From an uncultured Clostridium sp. (GTDB lineage Bacteria > Bacillota > Clostridia > Oscillospirales > Acutalibacteraceae), in assembly GCA_958422185.1 (NCBI GenBank), contig CATZNW010000004.1, positions 30,331-94,330 on the forward strand: a DNA stretch of 64,000 bases. Reading direction: 5' to 3'. This document shows, in pieces, positions 18,584 through 27,991 of the stretch. Below the pieces are notes generated by a model. The model was not told where the DNA came from, ran no database searches, and worked only from the letters and a program-made list of their open reading frames with translations. Both the position numbers and the translations under genes were made by a program. Numbering within the stretch: position 1 is the first letter of the stretch; each line of letters starts with the position of its first letter.

Positions 18584-21500
18584 ATGAAGAAACATTTATC
18601 CAAAAGGCTGCTTTCGCTGTTTCTTGCGGTTTTGATGGTTGCGACCAGCGCTCCTCTCGCAGCATTTGCCGCAGGAACAGCATGGACTCAGGTTGCCTCT
18701 TCGGACTTTACTCAGGCTGAGTGGAGAAAAAATTCTGACGGCAACGTAGTTACTGACGATGTCGGCAGTTCATTCCGCCAGTATGTAGATAATGTTCCGG
18801 CACTTAACGATTCGGACAGCACCATGTCCTGGACCGTTAACGGCTATGACGGATCCAGCATACATGCAAATGAAGGCGGCTACAACGGCGTTCATTATGA
18901 TGACGGGTTCATTTTTCTGAATGCTTACAACGGCGATCAGGTAACGCCTATTACCGGAGCGGAGAGCTTTAAGATAGACCTTCTCTTTACACATACCAGT
19001 TATGATATTAGCATGTCGAGCCGGTATGGTTTCTTTATGCTTGGTAAAACCAATGCGTTAAGCAAGCCGGAAGCCTCAATGGATTCAAATTCATATGTAT
19101 TTGCTCAGGACGGAGACGGTCCTGCATGGAGTGAAGGCGTTCAGCTTTACAGCAACGGTGATGACGGCTATAACCTTTCATCAAACAGCGGTATCCTTAC
19201 CGTCGGCCAAGATTATCACTATATTCTTACCTACAGTGACGGGTATTTTCACGCTTATATTACGGACACAAACGGCAAAACCGTTCAGAATCTGTTCAGT
19301 GCTGAACATGCAATAAACACTTCTGAGATTGTTAGCATTATTATGGGTGACGATGACAGTTCTTATTTCAGCCAGGATATGAATTACAAGTCCATAACAT
19401 TTTACCGCGGTACCGAAGACAAATCCTCTTCCGAGACCGCAAGCGGACTTACAAAATATCTGTTTGCATATTTTACCGGTAACTCGGCTGATGATGAACA
19501 GATCCATTTAGCCGTATCTGATGACGGTCTTAATTTTGAGGCACTTAACGGCAACAGACCTATTTTTGAGAACCAGACTGCTTCCGCTTCGTACCCTCAG
19601 GGAAACGGCATTCCTGCGGGCGGTTCCGGTATTGCTTCTTCAGGTCATGCAAGAGATCCGTATATTCTCAGAGGTGAAGACGGCTCGTATTATATTCTTG
19701 CCACAGACCTTGATACGCAGAACGGCACGAACTGGGCGAATAACAGCAAGCTGCTCGTGTGGCACGTTGAAGACCTTGCGGATCTGGAAAACGCAGAACT
19801 GTGGAATATTGATATGGAAGATGTTTTTGTATCAGATTCAAACAGCGTTACGCGAGCATGGGCGCCGCAGGCTATCTGGGATCCTACATACGGTGAGAAC
19901 GGTGCATATATGCTGTATTGGTCAAACAAAATGTCTGATACCGCTTCAACCTCGCTGTACTACATGTATACTGAGGATTTCAAAACGTTTCTTACACAGC
20001 CTCAGCTTTTAATCGCAAACACATCCATGTCTTCCACATATGACACTATAGACGGTGACATAACATATGATGAATCCTCAAATCTGTTTTATCTCTTCTA
20101 TAAAAATGATAATGAGGATCAGATCTATTATGCTACCTCGCCTAATGTAAACGGACCTTACTCCGGTACAAATCATTTTTATGATTCCGACCTGAGTGCT
20201 CTGGAAGGTCCGCAGATCTACAAACTGCTTTCTGATGATTCATATGTTTTCCTTGCTGACACATACGGCAATCCGAGATTTGCTGTATTCGGAGGGACAG
20301 ATATTGAACACCTGGACAGCGGAAGAATCACAAACAGCAATATAAGCCACTTAAGAACGCGTCACGGTTCTGTTGCCTATATTACCGATGATGACTATAA
20401 CGCACTTGCCGATAAATACGGTAAGGAAACATATGATTCAACGGCAATCAAAACCGGTGAAAACGTAAACGATACGCTTGTAGGACGTTATTTTACGAAT
20501 TCAGATCCAACATATGATGCAGCTTCTGTTAACGGCAGCAATACCCTGACCAATTCCGGCGTTCAGATGGTCAGTGATTATTACGGAAAAGTAGCTGCTC
20601 GGTTTCAGTCTACCGCCTCTGACAATGCATCAGGCAATAAAGCCGGTTCCTATGCTTTTCTGGATAACACTTCAGAACTCCTTGCCGGTCTTGACTATAA
20701 AACGGGCGTTACATTTTCATGGTACGGCTACGGATTATCAGCAAACGCAGGTCGCTATTTTGACTGGTCAACTGCTGATGAAGGCTCTGTTGTTTGGGAT
20801 GGCGCAATCAGCCAAAATAATACGTCCTATGCCTATACTGACTCAAAAATGGAGTTTGGTGTAAACAACAACGGCTCAACAACTTTGCTTGAAGGATATG
20901 AAGGAAACGGCTATATAAATGCATGGCATCTTTACACGATGACAATTACCGATTCATATTTCCATTTCTTTATTGACGGTCAGCTTCTGAGAACAATATA
21001 TTCAAAGGATATGGCTTCAATAACCACTCAGGGTACGCCAAGTGAACTCAATACCATAAACGAAGAGTGGTTTAACAGAATGGTGTCGGCAAATCTTTAT
21101 TTCGGTATCTCTTCTTACGCAGCGGATAATATGCTTGACGGTTATATCTCAGATTTCAGAATCTATAACAGAGCACTTTCCGCTTCTGATATTCAGAGTT
21201 CTCTTGACACTCTTGATCAGGGAACGACGGATACTCCGGCAGATTCCTCCCAGCGCGTTTATTTTGATCCGTTTGAAGATACAACAAGCGAAGACGGATC
21301 TGTAACATATTACAGGTACGACCAGACTGTTGAGGACCCGCTTACAATACACGGAGACGTTCTGAGTTTAGGCGCTGCTTCAGGTGCAGGTGTAGAATCT
21401 CAGTACGCGTATAGTGGTGGTAACGAAAACAGCGGGTTCACAATCAGTATGTTCTATAATCCGGGATCTGGCATTTCCGGGGAAAATATATTTACTGTTG

Positions 21501-24500
21501 GCACTTCATCAAACGCGTATTTTGAGCTTCTTGAAAACGGTGAGCTCCATTTCAACTGGAACGGTTCATCCATTAATATAACTGATGCTTTTGGAAGCAA
21601 CCAGCTGACCGCCGATTCATGGAATCACATTGTTGTTCAGGTTGAACCTTCAGCAGATTATGATATTATTTATACCTATATTAATGGTGCAAACGTAGGT
21701 AAATTCAACACTTATACAGCATCTGATTCAAATTTAACCGCAGGAGCTTCGATACACGAATATCTTTCTCAGGCAAATTCTATTTCATACGGCAAAACAG
21801 CCGGTTCCTATGCTAACGCTACGGAAGGATATTTGGACTCATTCGCAATTTACAACGGTATTTACTCAGCAAGCGATATATTCAGCAAAGATTCGCTTGA
21901 CAGCGCTGATTCTCTTCTTGGAGAAACGATGAAGCTGTTTGAAAACAGAATGGCAACAATAAGCAGTGATAATATCTATACAAATATGGCAACTGCTTAT
22001 GAGATCTATGATAAAGCAAAAAGATATCAGTGGTCTATCAACAACGGCACAATTGAAATGAAGGCCGAAGAAGTTACCGAACTGTTTACACAGATGAATG
22101 AAGCACTTAACGCTATGAATTCATACAGCGGGCCGGCCACTATCGAAGGCTGGAGTACAACAAATAACACCCAGATCGGGGCACAGTACACTCAAAATAT
22201 GCTGTCAAAAGTTAACCTTGATTCGCTTTCTCAAATGCCAGGTACAGAAGACAATTATAATGCTGGTATTGCGAGCGGCTCCTTTGTATGGCTTTATGAC
22301 GGCAGTGAGATGACCGCTCCAATTAATGCCGGAATCTACAGAAATGCTGACTGGTCTACTTCTATATACGGTGCCAGCATTTATCTTACGCAGGGAGATA
22401 ATCTTTCTCTTGCAACAAATTGGCATTTTAACACAAATGCAACGGTAGCAAACGGAAATCAGACCAACTCAGGATGGTATTATGAAAATTATAATGACGA
22501 ATTATTGAATTCGAGCGGTGAAGATAGCAACGTTGTTGTTCCGTGTTCAAGCGGTAACTGGGTGCTGGGCTCTAATTACCTAGTTTATAATGTTTCAAAT
22601 GCGCCTACAAACTATCTTACAACCATAAATCCGCATTATAATACAAAGAACTATTGGACCAGTATTGGACGCGGATTTGTTAACCATGATATTGTTTTTG
22701 ACGCACCAATATACATTATAAATTATGTTCCGGTTGAAAATGCACTGTTCAACAACGAAGAAAGGATCGCTTATCTTCAGAACATCACGAATTACAGACC
22801 GGATACAGCAAAAGAGCTTCTTGGAGCTTATGACGCGCTTACCGAAATGAATTATCAGTTTGACGTCAACAATGAAAACGGCGGCGTAAACAACAGTAAT
22901 GTTGAAACTTTCGTCAATAAGCTCTCCGCAGCTGTCAGCAGGCTCGAAGCCGTTGATACTACAGATCTTACCGGTATTGCCGATTATCAGCCGCTTATTT
23001 CAAAGAGAGATGAATATACCGATGAGTATACAGCGTTGGTTGAAGGTGAGAAAGATCTTTGCACCACCTCTTCTTGGCAGGCGTTCGATAATGCATATAA
23101 CGCGGTTGTAGAGCACTTTAACTCGCTTTATCCTTACGGTGAGGATCAGCCATTCGTAACGGATGAAAACGTTATAGAAAGACTTACCAATAACATTGAT
23201 GATGCTTATGCAACACTTGTAAGAAAAGCGGATTATGAACCGGTAGATTCAAAGGTTGCTGAAGGAACCGAATATACTGTTAAAAACAATACCAATAACG
23301 GAACAAATTTAGATAATCAGATTTATACTTATTCAACCTATGAACCGTTCAAAACGGCTTATGCTGCTGCAAAGACTATCTCCAGCAATACGGATGAATA
23401 TAAAAACAATATCCCGATGTATTATGTATCTTACCAGCCCACGGACCCGTCACAGGGTGAATACGGGCCGTATATTGCTTTCGATAAGAACGGCAGGGTC
23501 GTTACAAACAATACCCAGGATACTGATTACTACGCTTATATAGGCACTTATTACGACAGAAATGAAGACGGCTCCTATTCAGAGAATTATCTTGAGGAAG
23601 GCGACTACATTTATTATAACGGCAGCTACATCAATGTTCGTAACTATCGTTATTATGCTGAAAGTGTTTCGACAAGAATACTTTCCTCAAAACAAATAGA
23701 GATCAATACCGCTTCTTCAGATCTGGAAACTGCCAATGCCGGCACCTTGCCGGTAGTGGACTACACTGCATACAATGCTACAACGGATCTTCTAAAGTAT
23801 CAGGATATTGCTGCGTTTACTGACGCATATATCGGGACGCTCGAATCATCTGTTTACAGCATCATAAGAAATCAAGGAATACAGGATTCCAGCGTAACTT
23901 ATGCAAGCGGACTTGAAGGTGTCAGCTCTATAACCTGCACCACACTGCCCTACTCTTCCGGATCAGGAGAAAAAGCATATGTATCTGCAGAAGGCCGAGT
24001 CTGGAAAGACACTTCCGATCAAAACGTTCTGGACGGCATCACCAGAAACATTCTTCAAAACCTCAAATTGGATAATACTGAAAACATCAGTGTACGCAGA
24101 CAGGTTGAAGTTACATTTAATTACGTTCTTGGTGACAGCGGCTCAGTAAACGAGATAGAGAAGAAATCTATCAACTACGGCGATAATTATCGTGCTGAAA
24201 CACCGGACGGCTATACTGCGTATAAGTGGGTAATCCGAGAAAATGAAAGCGGCGAAACATTTACTGTTCCGTCAGCGCAAAGTTACAATGCAAAGATCAC
24301 TACGCCTGTTACAATAACTGTATATTGCTCTGAAGAGCCGATAGAAAATCAGGTGACTCTTAGAGTCCTTAATCAGTACGGCCATATCGTTCAGGAGTAC
24401 AACGTTGCAGCGGATACAGCGATTACACTGGCTGATAATCAGTATACAATTGCTGAAAACAGTCCCGTATCCATGCCGGACGCACCTTTCTACAGGTTCT

Positions 24501-25258
24501 CCGGATGGCTCGTTAACGGCACGGCGCACGAAAACGGAACCGTTGATCTTTCAGATTACACTACCAGCGTCGTAACCTTGAAGCCCGTATTTGCGGTTGC
24601 TTCCGATTCATATACAATAACGGTTGACAATGCAGCGGTCACCTTGGAAAACGGTGCCAATATCTATTATGATACGCAGGTAACGGTTAAACCCGCAGAC
24701 GGCGCAATCGGACTTGCAGCAGATATAAACGGAAACTATTATGCAGTTTCTTACGGCAGTGAAGAATATTCATTCTACGCCTGCGGAAACATTAATTTCT
24801 ATTCAATTTATGAAAGTGATGACGGCGCATTCACGATCAACGATAATGCGATTGAGGATAAAGAACTTGTCAGAAAACTTTCATTAAGACTTCCGTTTGT
24901 ATATTCATTGCAGGATGTCAATGACAGCAACCAGTTCTTTACATACAGCGCTTCAACGGCCAATATTCCGGAAGGTGCTGAAGTTACTGAGGTGGGTACG
25001 ATCTACACCATAAGCGAAGATATCGGTAATGATTCTAACCAGTTTGTGATCGGTGCTCCGGGAGTTAACAAGAACACGGCCAAGAATCAGCTGAATACGA
25101 TGCAGTATTATCTTGGTATAAACAATTCAAGAGATTTGAAGATCTATACCAGAGCTTATGTGAAGTACAGCTACAAGACAAATGTGACCGAAGGCAACGT
25201 TAGTGAAGACACAGAAATTCAGACGATAGACTACGGCAACATTTGTGTTAGCCGATAA
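18584..25258 (+). CDS. Giant secreted GH43-LamG multidomain protein B (2224 aa)
   Basis: Paralogue of protein A with almost the same signal peptide (1-30). It has an extra N-terminal beta-rich, concanavalin-like domain (about 32-276) that A lacks. The GH43 propeller spans about 288-615, with Asp358 (ARDPYI), Asp490 (TIDGDI) and Glu541 (LEGPQI) as expected acidic residues. LamG-like domains lie at about 630-875 and 892-1100, then helices (1105-1180). The shared unassigned C-terminal half (about 1190-2224) includes SFVWLYDG, helical stretches and a final beta region ending IDYGNICVSR. No anchoring motif is visible. Start ATG 18584 has AAGGAGG. The peptide B gene follows after 16 nt. Substrate is inferred only from GH43 (arabinan, arabinoxylan or related glycans). 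Confidence 0.88.
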   Translation: MKKHLSKRLLSLFLAVLMVATSAPLAAFAAGTAWTQVASSDFTQAEWRKNSDGNVVTDDVGSSFRQYVDNVPALNDSDSTMSWTVNGYDGSSIHANEGGYNGVHYDDGFIFLNAYNGDQVTPITGAESFKIDLLFTHTSYDISMSSRYGFFMLGKTNALSKPEASMDSNSYVFAQDGDGPAWSEGVQLYSNGDDGYNLSSNSGILTVGQDYHYILTYSDGYFHAYITDTNGKTVQNLFSAEHAINTSEIVSIIMGDDDSSYFSQDMNYKSITFYRGTEDKSSSETASGLTKYLFAYFTGNSADDEQIHLAVSDDGLNFEALNGNRPIFENQTASASYPQGNGIPAGGSGIASSGHARDPYILRGEDGSYYILATDLDTQNGTNWANNSKLLVWHVEDLADLENAELWNIDMEDVFVSDSNSVTRAWAPQAIWDPTYGENGAYMLYWSNKMSDTASTSLYYMYTEDFKTFLTQPQLLIANTSMSSTYDTIDGDITYDESSNLFYLFYKNDNEDQIYYATSPNVNGPYSGTNHFYDSDLSALEGPQIYKLLSDDSYVFLADTYGNPRFAVFGGTDIEHLDSGRITNSNISHLRTRHGSVAYITDDDYNALADKYGKETYDSTAIKTGENVNDTLVGRYFTNSDPTYDAASVNGSNTLTNSGVQMVSDYYGKVAARFQSTASDNASGNKAGSYAFLDNTSELLAGLDYKTGVTFSWYGYGLSANAGRYFDWSTADEGSVVWDGAISQNNTSYAYTDSKMEFGVNNNGSTTLLEGYEGNGYINAWHLYTMTITDSYFHFFIDGQLLRTIYSKDMASITTQGTPSELNTINEEWFNRMVSANLYFGISSYAADNMLDGYISDFRIYNRALSASDIQSSLDTLDQGTTDTPADSSQRVYFDPFEDTTSEDGSVTYYRYDQTVEDPLTIHGDVLSLGAASGAGVESQYAYSGGNENSGFTISMFYNPGSGISGENIFTVGTSSNAYFELLENGELHFNWNGSSINITDAFGSNQLTADSWNHIVVQVEPSADYDIIYTYINGANVGKFNTYTASDSNLTAGASIHEYLSQANSISYGKTAGSYANATEGYLDSFAIYNGIYSASDIFSKDSLDSADSLLGETMKLFENRMATISSDNIYTNMATAYEIYDKAKRYQWSINNGTIEMKAEEVTELFTQMNEALNAMNSYSGPATIEGWSTTNNTQIGAQYTQNMLSKVNLDSLSQMPGTEDNYNAGIASGSFVWLYDGSEMTAPINAGIYRNADWSTSIYGASIYLTQGDNLSLATNWHFNTNATVANGNQTNSGWYYENYNDELLNSSGEDSNVVVPCSSGNWVLGSNYLVYNVSNAPTNYLTTINPHYNTKNYWTSIGRGFVNHDIVFDAPIYIINYVPVENALFNNEERIAYLQNITNYRPDTAKELLGAYDALTEMNYQFDVNNENGGVNNSNVETFVNKLSAAVSRLEAVDTTDLTGIADYQPLISKRDEYTDEYTALVEGEKDLCTTSSWQAFDNAYNAVVEHFNSLYPYGEDQPFVTDENVIERLTNNIDDAYATLVRKADYEPVDSKVAEGTEYTVKNNTNNGTNLDNQIYTYSTYEPFKTAYAAAKTISSNTDEYKNNIPMYYVSYQPTDPSQGEYGPYIAFDKNGRVVTNNTQDTDYYAYIGTYYDRNEDGSYSENYLEEGDYIYYNGSYINVRNYRYYAESVSTRILSSKQIEINTASSDLETANAGTLPVVDYTAYNATTDLLKYQDIAAFTDAYIGTLESSVYSIIRNQGIQDSSVTYASGLEGVSSITCTTLPYSSGSGEKAYVSAEGRVWKDTSDQNVLDGITRNILQNLKLDNTENISVRRQVEVTFNYVLGDSGSVNEIEKKSINYGDNYRAETPDGYTAYKWVIRENESGETFTVPSAQSYNAKITTPVTITVYCSEEPIENQVTLRVLNQYGHIVQEYNVAADTAITLADNQYTIAENSPVSMPDAPFYRFSGWLVNGTAHENGTVDLSDYTTSVVTLKPVFAVASDSYTITVDNAAVTLENGANIYYDTQVTVKPADGAIGLAADINGNYYAVSYGSEEYSFYACGNINFYSIYESDDGAFTINDNAIEDKELVRKLSLRLPFVYSLQDVNDSNQFFTYSASTANIPEGAEVTEVGTIYTISEDIGNDSNQFVIGAPGVNKNTAKNQLNTMQYYLGINNSRDLKIYTRAYVKYSYKTNVTEGNVSEDTEIQTIDYGNICVSR

Positions 25259-25274
25259 AGGGAGGAGTTTATAA

Positions 25275-25394
25275 ATGAAGAAATTTTATGAGTCTCCTTC
25301 TGCGGAGATAACAAAGTTTACCTTAGAAAACCCTATTGTTACGTCAGGTTTAAACGAAGGTGGCGAAGTAATCGATCCGTATAGTGAATTCTAG
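25275..25394 (+). CDS. 39-aa peptide B, conserved-N-terminus small ORF after the giant GH43 protein
   Basis: Starts MKKFYESPSAEITKFTLEN and ends ...EVIDPYSEF, with a short Gly/Glu segment (NEGGE) in the tail. Cysteine-free, acidic, no signal peptide. A GGGAGGAG site lies between the giant gene's stop and this ATG; the 16-nt linker and the first 12 codons are nearly identical in DNA to those of peptide A. A terminator follows 10 nt after the stop, so it ends the unit. The function is unknown. It could be a ribosomally made peptide precursor, a small intracellular partner, or a regulatory ORF. Confidence 0.8.
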   Translation: MKKFYESPSAEITKFTLENPIVTSGLNEGGEVIDPYSEF

Positions 25395-25404
25395 GACGCA
25401 AAAA

Positions 25405-25433
25405 ATGGGCAGAGGAACCTTTCCTCTGCCCAT
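25405..25433. terminator. Bidirectional terminator between peptide B and the WYL regulator gene
   Basis: A 12-bp perfect stem (25405-25416 with 25422-25433) and 5-nt loop. On the minus strand it is followed by six T; on the plus strand by a T-rich tail. It serves both converging units. Confidence 0.9.
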
Positions 25434-25436
25434 TCT

Positions 25437-26429
25437 CTATTTATTATAAATTTCTGTAATCTTTTGTGCTTTATCACGCACCATTTCGGCAAGATATACC
25501 GGACTGATTACCTTTATCATATTACCAAACTGCATGATCCAGGAAACAAATCCATCGCTTACTGCCGCTTCCACGTTCGTTTCGAAATGCTGTATATCTA
25601 CAGCAGTAAGCGGTATGCGCGGTCCGAATCTGTCTAATATCTGCTCTCTGAGATCAAGATGACATCTCAGGGTAACTGTCTCCACTTTTCCGCTGAACAT
25701 ATTAAACATTTTCGAGGAGTAATCGGCCGGATCAAGCGATTCATTATACTCACTACATTCGGATACAGGCCTAGCGTCTTCATCAAGCACATTAATATTT
25801 CTGATCCTGTCAAGCCTTAGATTCATCAAATTATCATGACTGCTTTTGTTGCACACCAAATAATACCTGTCATCTTTCCATATAAGCGCATAGGGCGAAA
25901 CAACAAACGATTTTGTTGTGTAGCTTTTTTTATTTTCTTTATCTATTTTACGGGTGCTGTATCTGAAGCTGACTTTTTTCCGGTTTGAGATCGCGTCATC
26001 CAGCATATCGATTATGTAATATATCTCCTCGTTATCACATTTATTAACACCTTCTCTATAGACCTGCGAGGAGAGCGAATCAGCCTGATTGACCGAAAGC
26101 AGACCTCTTAGCTTAGAAGTCAGCGAACGCGTCTTTTTGGGCGTGATAAAGCCTGCAGACGTTACCGCATCGATCAAAAGACGTATCTCGGGCGTTTCAA
26201 ACTCACGCGATGCAAGATAGAAACCTCTTTTAGGTGAAAGAACCGAATTTACAGTAAATCCGCATTCATTCAGTGCCTTAACGTCAGCATAAATACTTTT
26301 TCGTTCACACTGAACGCCGTCTTTATTCAGCAGGTCAATAAGCTGATTGGATGAAAGCGGATTATCTTCATCCGAGTATTTACGAAGATATTTATAGATC
26401 AGCAGTGTTTTAATTTTTGTTGACTGCAT
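25437..26429 (-). CDS. WYL-domain transcriptional regulator (DeoR/YafY-like)
   Basis: 330-aa regulator with an N-terminal helix-turn-helix (about 1-65, containing LSSNQLIDLLNKDGVQCERKSIY-type wing spacing) and a WYL domain (about 130-225, VSPYALIWKDDRYYLVC and FRYST). A C-terminal WCX-like extension follows (about 235-330). WYL proteins sense small ligands or nucleic acids and act as repressors or activators. I chose ATG 26429 with GTGGGGTG upstream rather than 26444. It has its own consensus promoter. It converges on the twin GH43-peptide locus and is the only dedicated regulator next to it, so it is a candidate for the dyad, but this is proximity only. Confidence 0.88.
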   Translation of the reverse strand: MQSTKIKTLLIYKYLRKYSDEDNPLSSNQLIDLLNKDGVQCERKSIYADVKALNECGFTVNSVLSPKRGFYLASREFETPEIRLLIDAVTSAGFITPKKTRSLTSKLRGLLSVNQADSLSSQVYREGVNKCDNEEIYYIIDMLDDAISNRKKVSFRYSTRKIDKENKKSYTTKSFVVSPYALIWKDDRYYLVCNKSSHDNLMNLRLDRIRNINVLDEDARPVSECSEYNESLDPADYSSKMFNMFSGKVETVTLRCHLDLREQILDRFGPRIPLTAVDIQHFETNVEAAVSDGFVSWIMQFGNMIKVISPVYLAEMVRDKAQKITEIYNK

Positions 26430-26465
26430 ATTCACACCCCACAATAAATTTGATGGAACAAAACC

Positions 26466-26494
26466 ATTATATCATACTCAGACTATTTTTTCAA
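26466..26494 (-). promoter_or_regulatory. SigA-type promoter of the WYL regulator gene
   Basis: Minus-strand TTGAAA (26489-26494), 17-nt spacer, TATAAT (26466-26471). The -35 overlaps the 3' end of the penicillin-binding protein gene. Confidence 0.85.
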
Positions 26495-27950
26495 CAATAG
26501 TACGAAAAATTGGACAGCAATCAGACGATCCGCTTTTGCCGTCCTCTGTCATGACAACAATACAATATTTCGGATCATTATAAGGGTAAATTCCTGCAAA
26601 CCATGTGTTGAGCACTTCCCTGCCGTTATTATAAATACCGCTCTGAGCCGTGGAGGTCTTGCCCCCTGAAAGATCATTATAATCTGCTGCGGATCCGGTA
26701 CCGTTCGTAACCACGTACCGCATATAGTTTCTGAGCGTCGCGGCGGTTTTTTCACTGATAACCCGGCTTGAGGGATTATATGCCAGCTTATCCAGGTTTC
26801 CGCTGCTGTCGACTATTGCCGATATCAGGCGCGGCTCTGCATAAACCCCTTTGCCTGACAGTGCGCACAACGCTGTGCAAAACTGCAAGGGTGTTGAGGT
26901 TAACAGCCCCTGGCCAAACCCAAGCAGCGAAAGCTGACCCTTTGAAGTCTGTAAAGTATTTTCACTTGGCAGATTACCGTCTGATACAACATTTCCGGGC
27001 ATGATCTCCGTATTTCCGCCAAATTCGAATGCTTCTGCCGTTTTATGAAGTTTTTCCGGTCCGAGCTTTAGCGCTAGCTCAACAAAAAAGCAGTTGCACG
27101 AGTTGGCAAGCGCAGATCTGATGTTTTCGTTGCCGTGCGCCTTGTTTTTTTGGCAGGAAAACTCAGTGTCGCCTACTGTTACGCTTCCTGTACATTTAAA
27201 GTCGAGTTCCACTCCGTTTTCCAGCGCACACGCCGCAACTATAAGCTTAAAAACCGAACCGACCGTGTATGCCATGACCGGCCTGAACATATTATCATCA
27301 GGTGTTGAATACATTGCAAGCACCTCTGCCGTATCTGCGTCCATTACAACGACAGCGCCTTTACGCATATATTTTGCAGACTCTTCAACCGCCTTTTGAA
27401 TTTCATTATTGATGGTCAAAACTACACCTGCCGGAACTTCTGTATTCATTTCCTCTGTAATTTCACCTTCATCGCCCTCAAGCAGTCTGCCCATCGCGTC
27501 TATTCCAAAATTTATATTTTTTTCATAGACTGTTTCACCGTATTGCTTTTGTATAAATTTTAAAAGAGCCGTAGACTGTGTATCCTTCACTTCATATATT
27601 TTTATATATTTACAGGCTGCATAGCTGTCTACCGGGCGCACTACCGGATAACCCTGGGATAGCTCTTCCACGATCTCTTCAATTTCACTTTGTGTAAAGA
27701 GGAGTTTTAATTCGGACAGGCAATTTTCATTTGGCCTAATCACGGCAACCAGGGCGTTTTCATTATTATTCATTTTCTGCATATTTCTGTCATAGAGGGT
27801 TTGTTTTTCCGAAGTAATGGTGAGTGTGTAGCTGTTATATCCGGAAGACACTGTGTAATCTCCGCTGAGTGAAATATAGCCAACTCTTCCCAAAGCACCG
27901 GCAAAAAGGATTGAGATCACCGCTGCAATGCTGATTATTCTTTTGCCCAT
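26478..27950 (-). CDS. Class B penicillin-binding protein (peptidoglycan transpeptidase)
   Basis: 490-aa membrane-anchored D,D-transpeptidase. One N-terminal helix (about 5-25) is followed by a short non-catalytic region (to about 170) and the penicillin-binding domain. The nucleophile motif is Ser232-Val-Phe-Lys235, the second motif Ser284-Cys-Asn286, and the third Lys431-Thr-Ser433, where KTG is usual. It is compact compared with PBP2 or SpoVD (600-700 aa) and has no PASTA repeat. It resembles the PbpA/FtsI-type proteins that accompany elongation or sporulation SEDS partners, but no SEDS gene is adjacent. Its ribosome binding site lies inside the terminator-like hairpin 27955-27986. Confidence 0.88.
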   Translation of the reverse strand: MGKRIISIAAVISILFAGALGRVGYISLSGDYTVSSGYNSYTLTITSEKQTLYDRNMQKMNNNENALVAVIRPNENCLSELKLLFTQSEIEEIVEELSQGYPVVRPVDSYAACKYIKIYEVKDTQSTALLKFIQKQYGETVYEKNINFGIDAMGRLLEGDEGEITEEMNTEVPAGVVLTINNEIQKAVEESAKYMRKGAVVVMDADTAEVLAMYSTPDDNMFRPVMAYTVGSVFKLIVAACALENGVELDFKCTGSVTVGDTEFSCQKNKAHGNENIRSALANSCNCFFVELALKLGPEKLHKTAEAFEFGGNTEIMPGNVVSDGNLPSENTLQTSKGQLSLLGFGQGLLTSTPLQFCTALCALSGKGVYAEPRLISAIVDSSGNLDKLAYNPSSRVISEKTAATLRNYMRYVVTNGTGSAADYNDLSGGKTSTAQSGIYNNGREVLNTWFAGIYPYNDPKYCIVVMTEDGKSGSSDCCPIFRTIVEKIV

Positions 27951-27986
27951 AAAAAACGCCCCCGTGATATTATTCGCGGAGACGTT
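27951..27986 (-). terminator. Terminator-like hairpin that contains the PBP ribosome binding site
   Basis: Minus-strand stem 27975-27986 pairs with 27955-27966 (11 of 12 positions, including two G-U), 8-nt loop, followed by a T run ending at the PBP ATG. The 3' arm includes GGGGG, the only visible Shine-Dalgarno for the PBP gene. Confidence 0.7.
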
Positions 27987-27991
27987 AAAAA

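Noticed and set aside
11567..25433. RiPP cluster with modifying enzymes
   Set aside because: The peptide layout is precursor-like, but no radical SAM, LanM/LanB, protease or ABC transporter is encoded in or beside the block; only the leader/tail pattern supports it.
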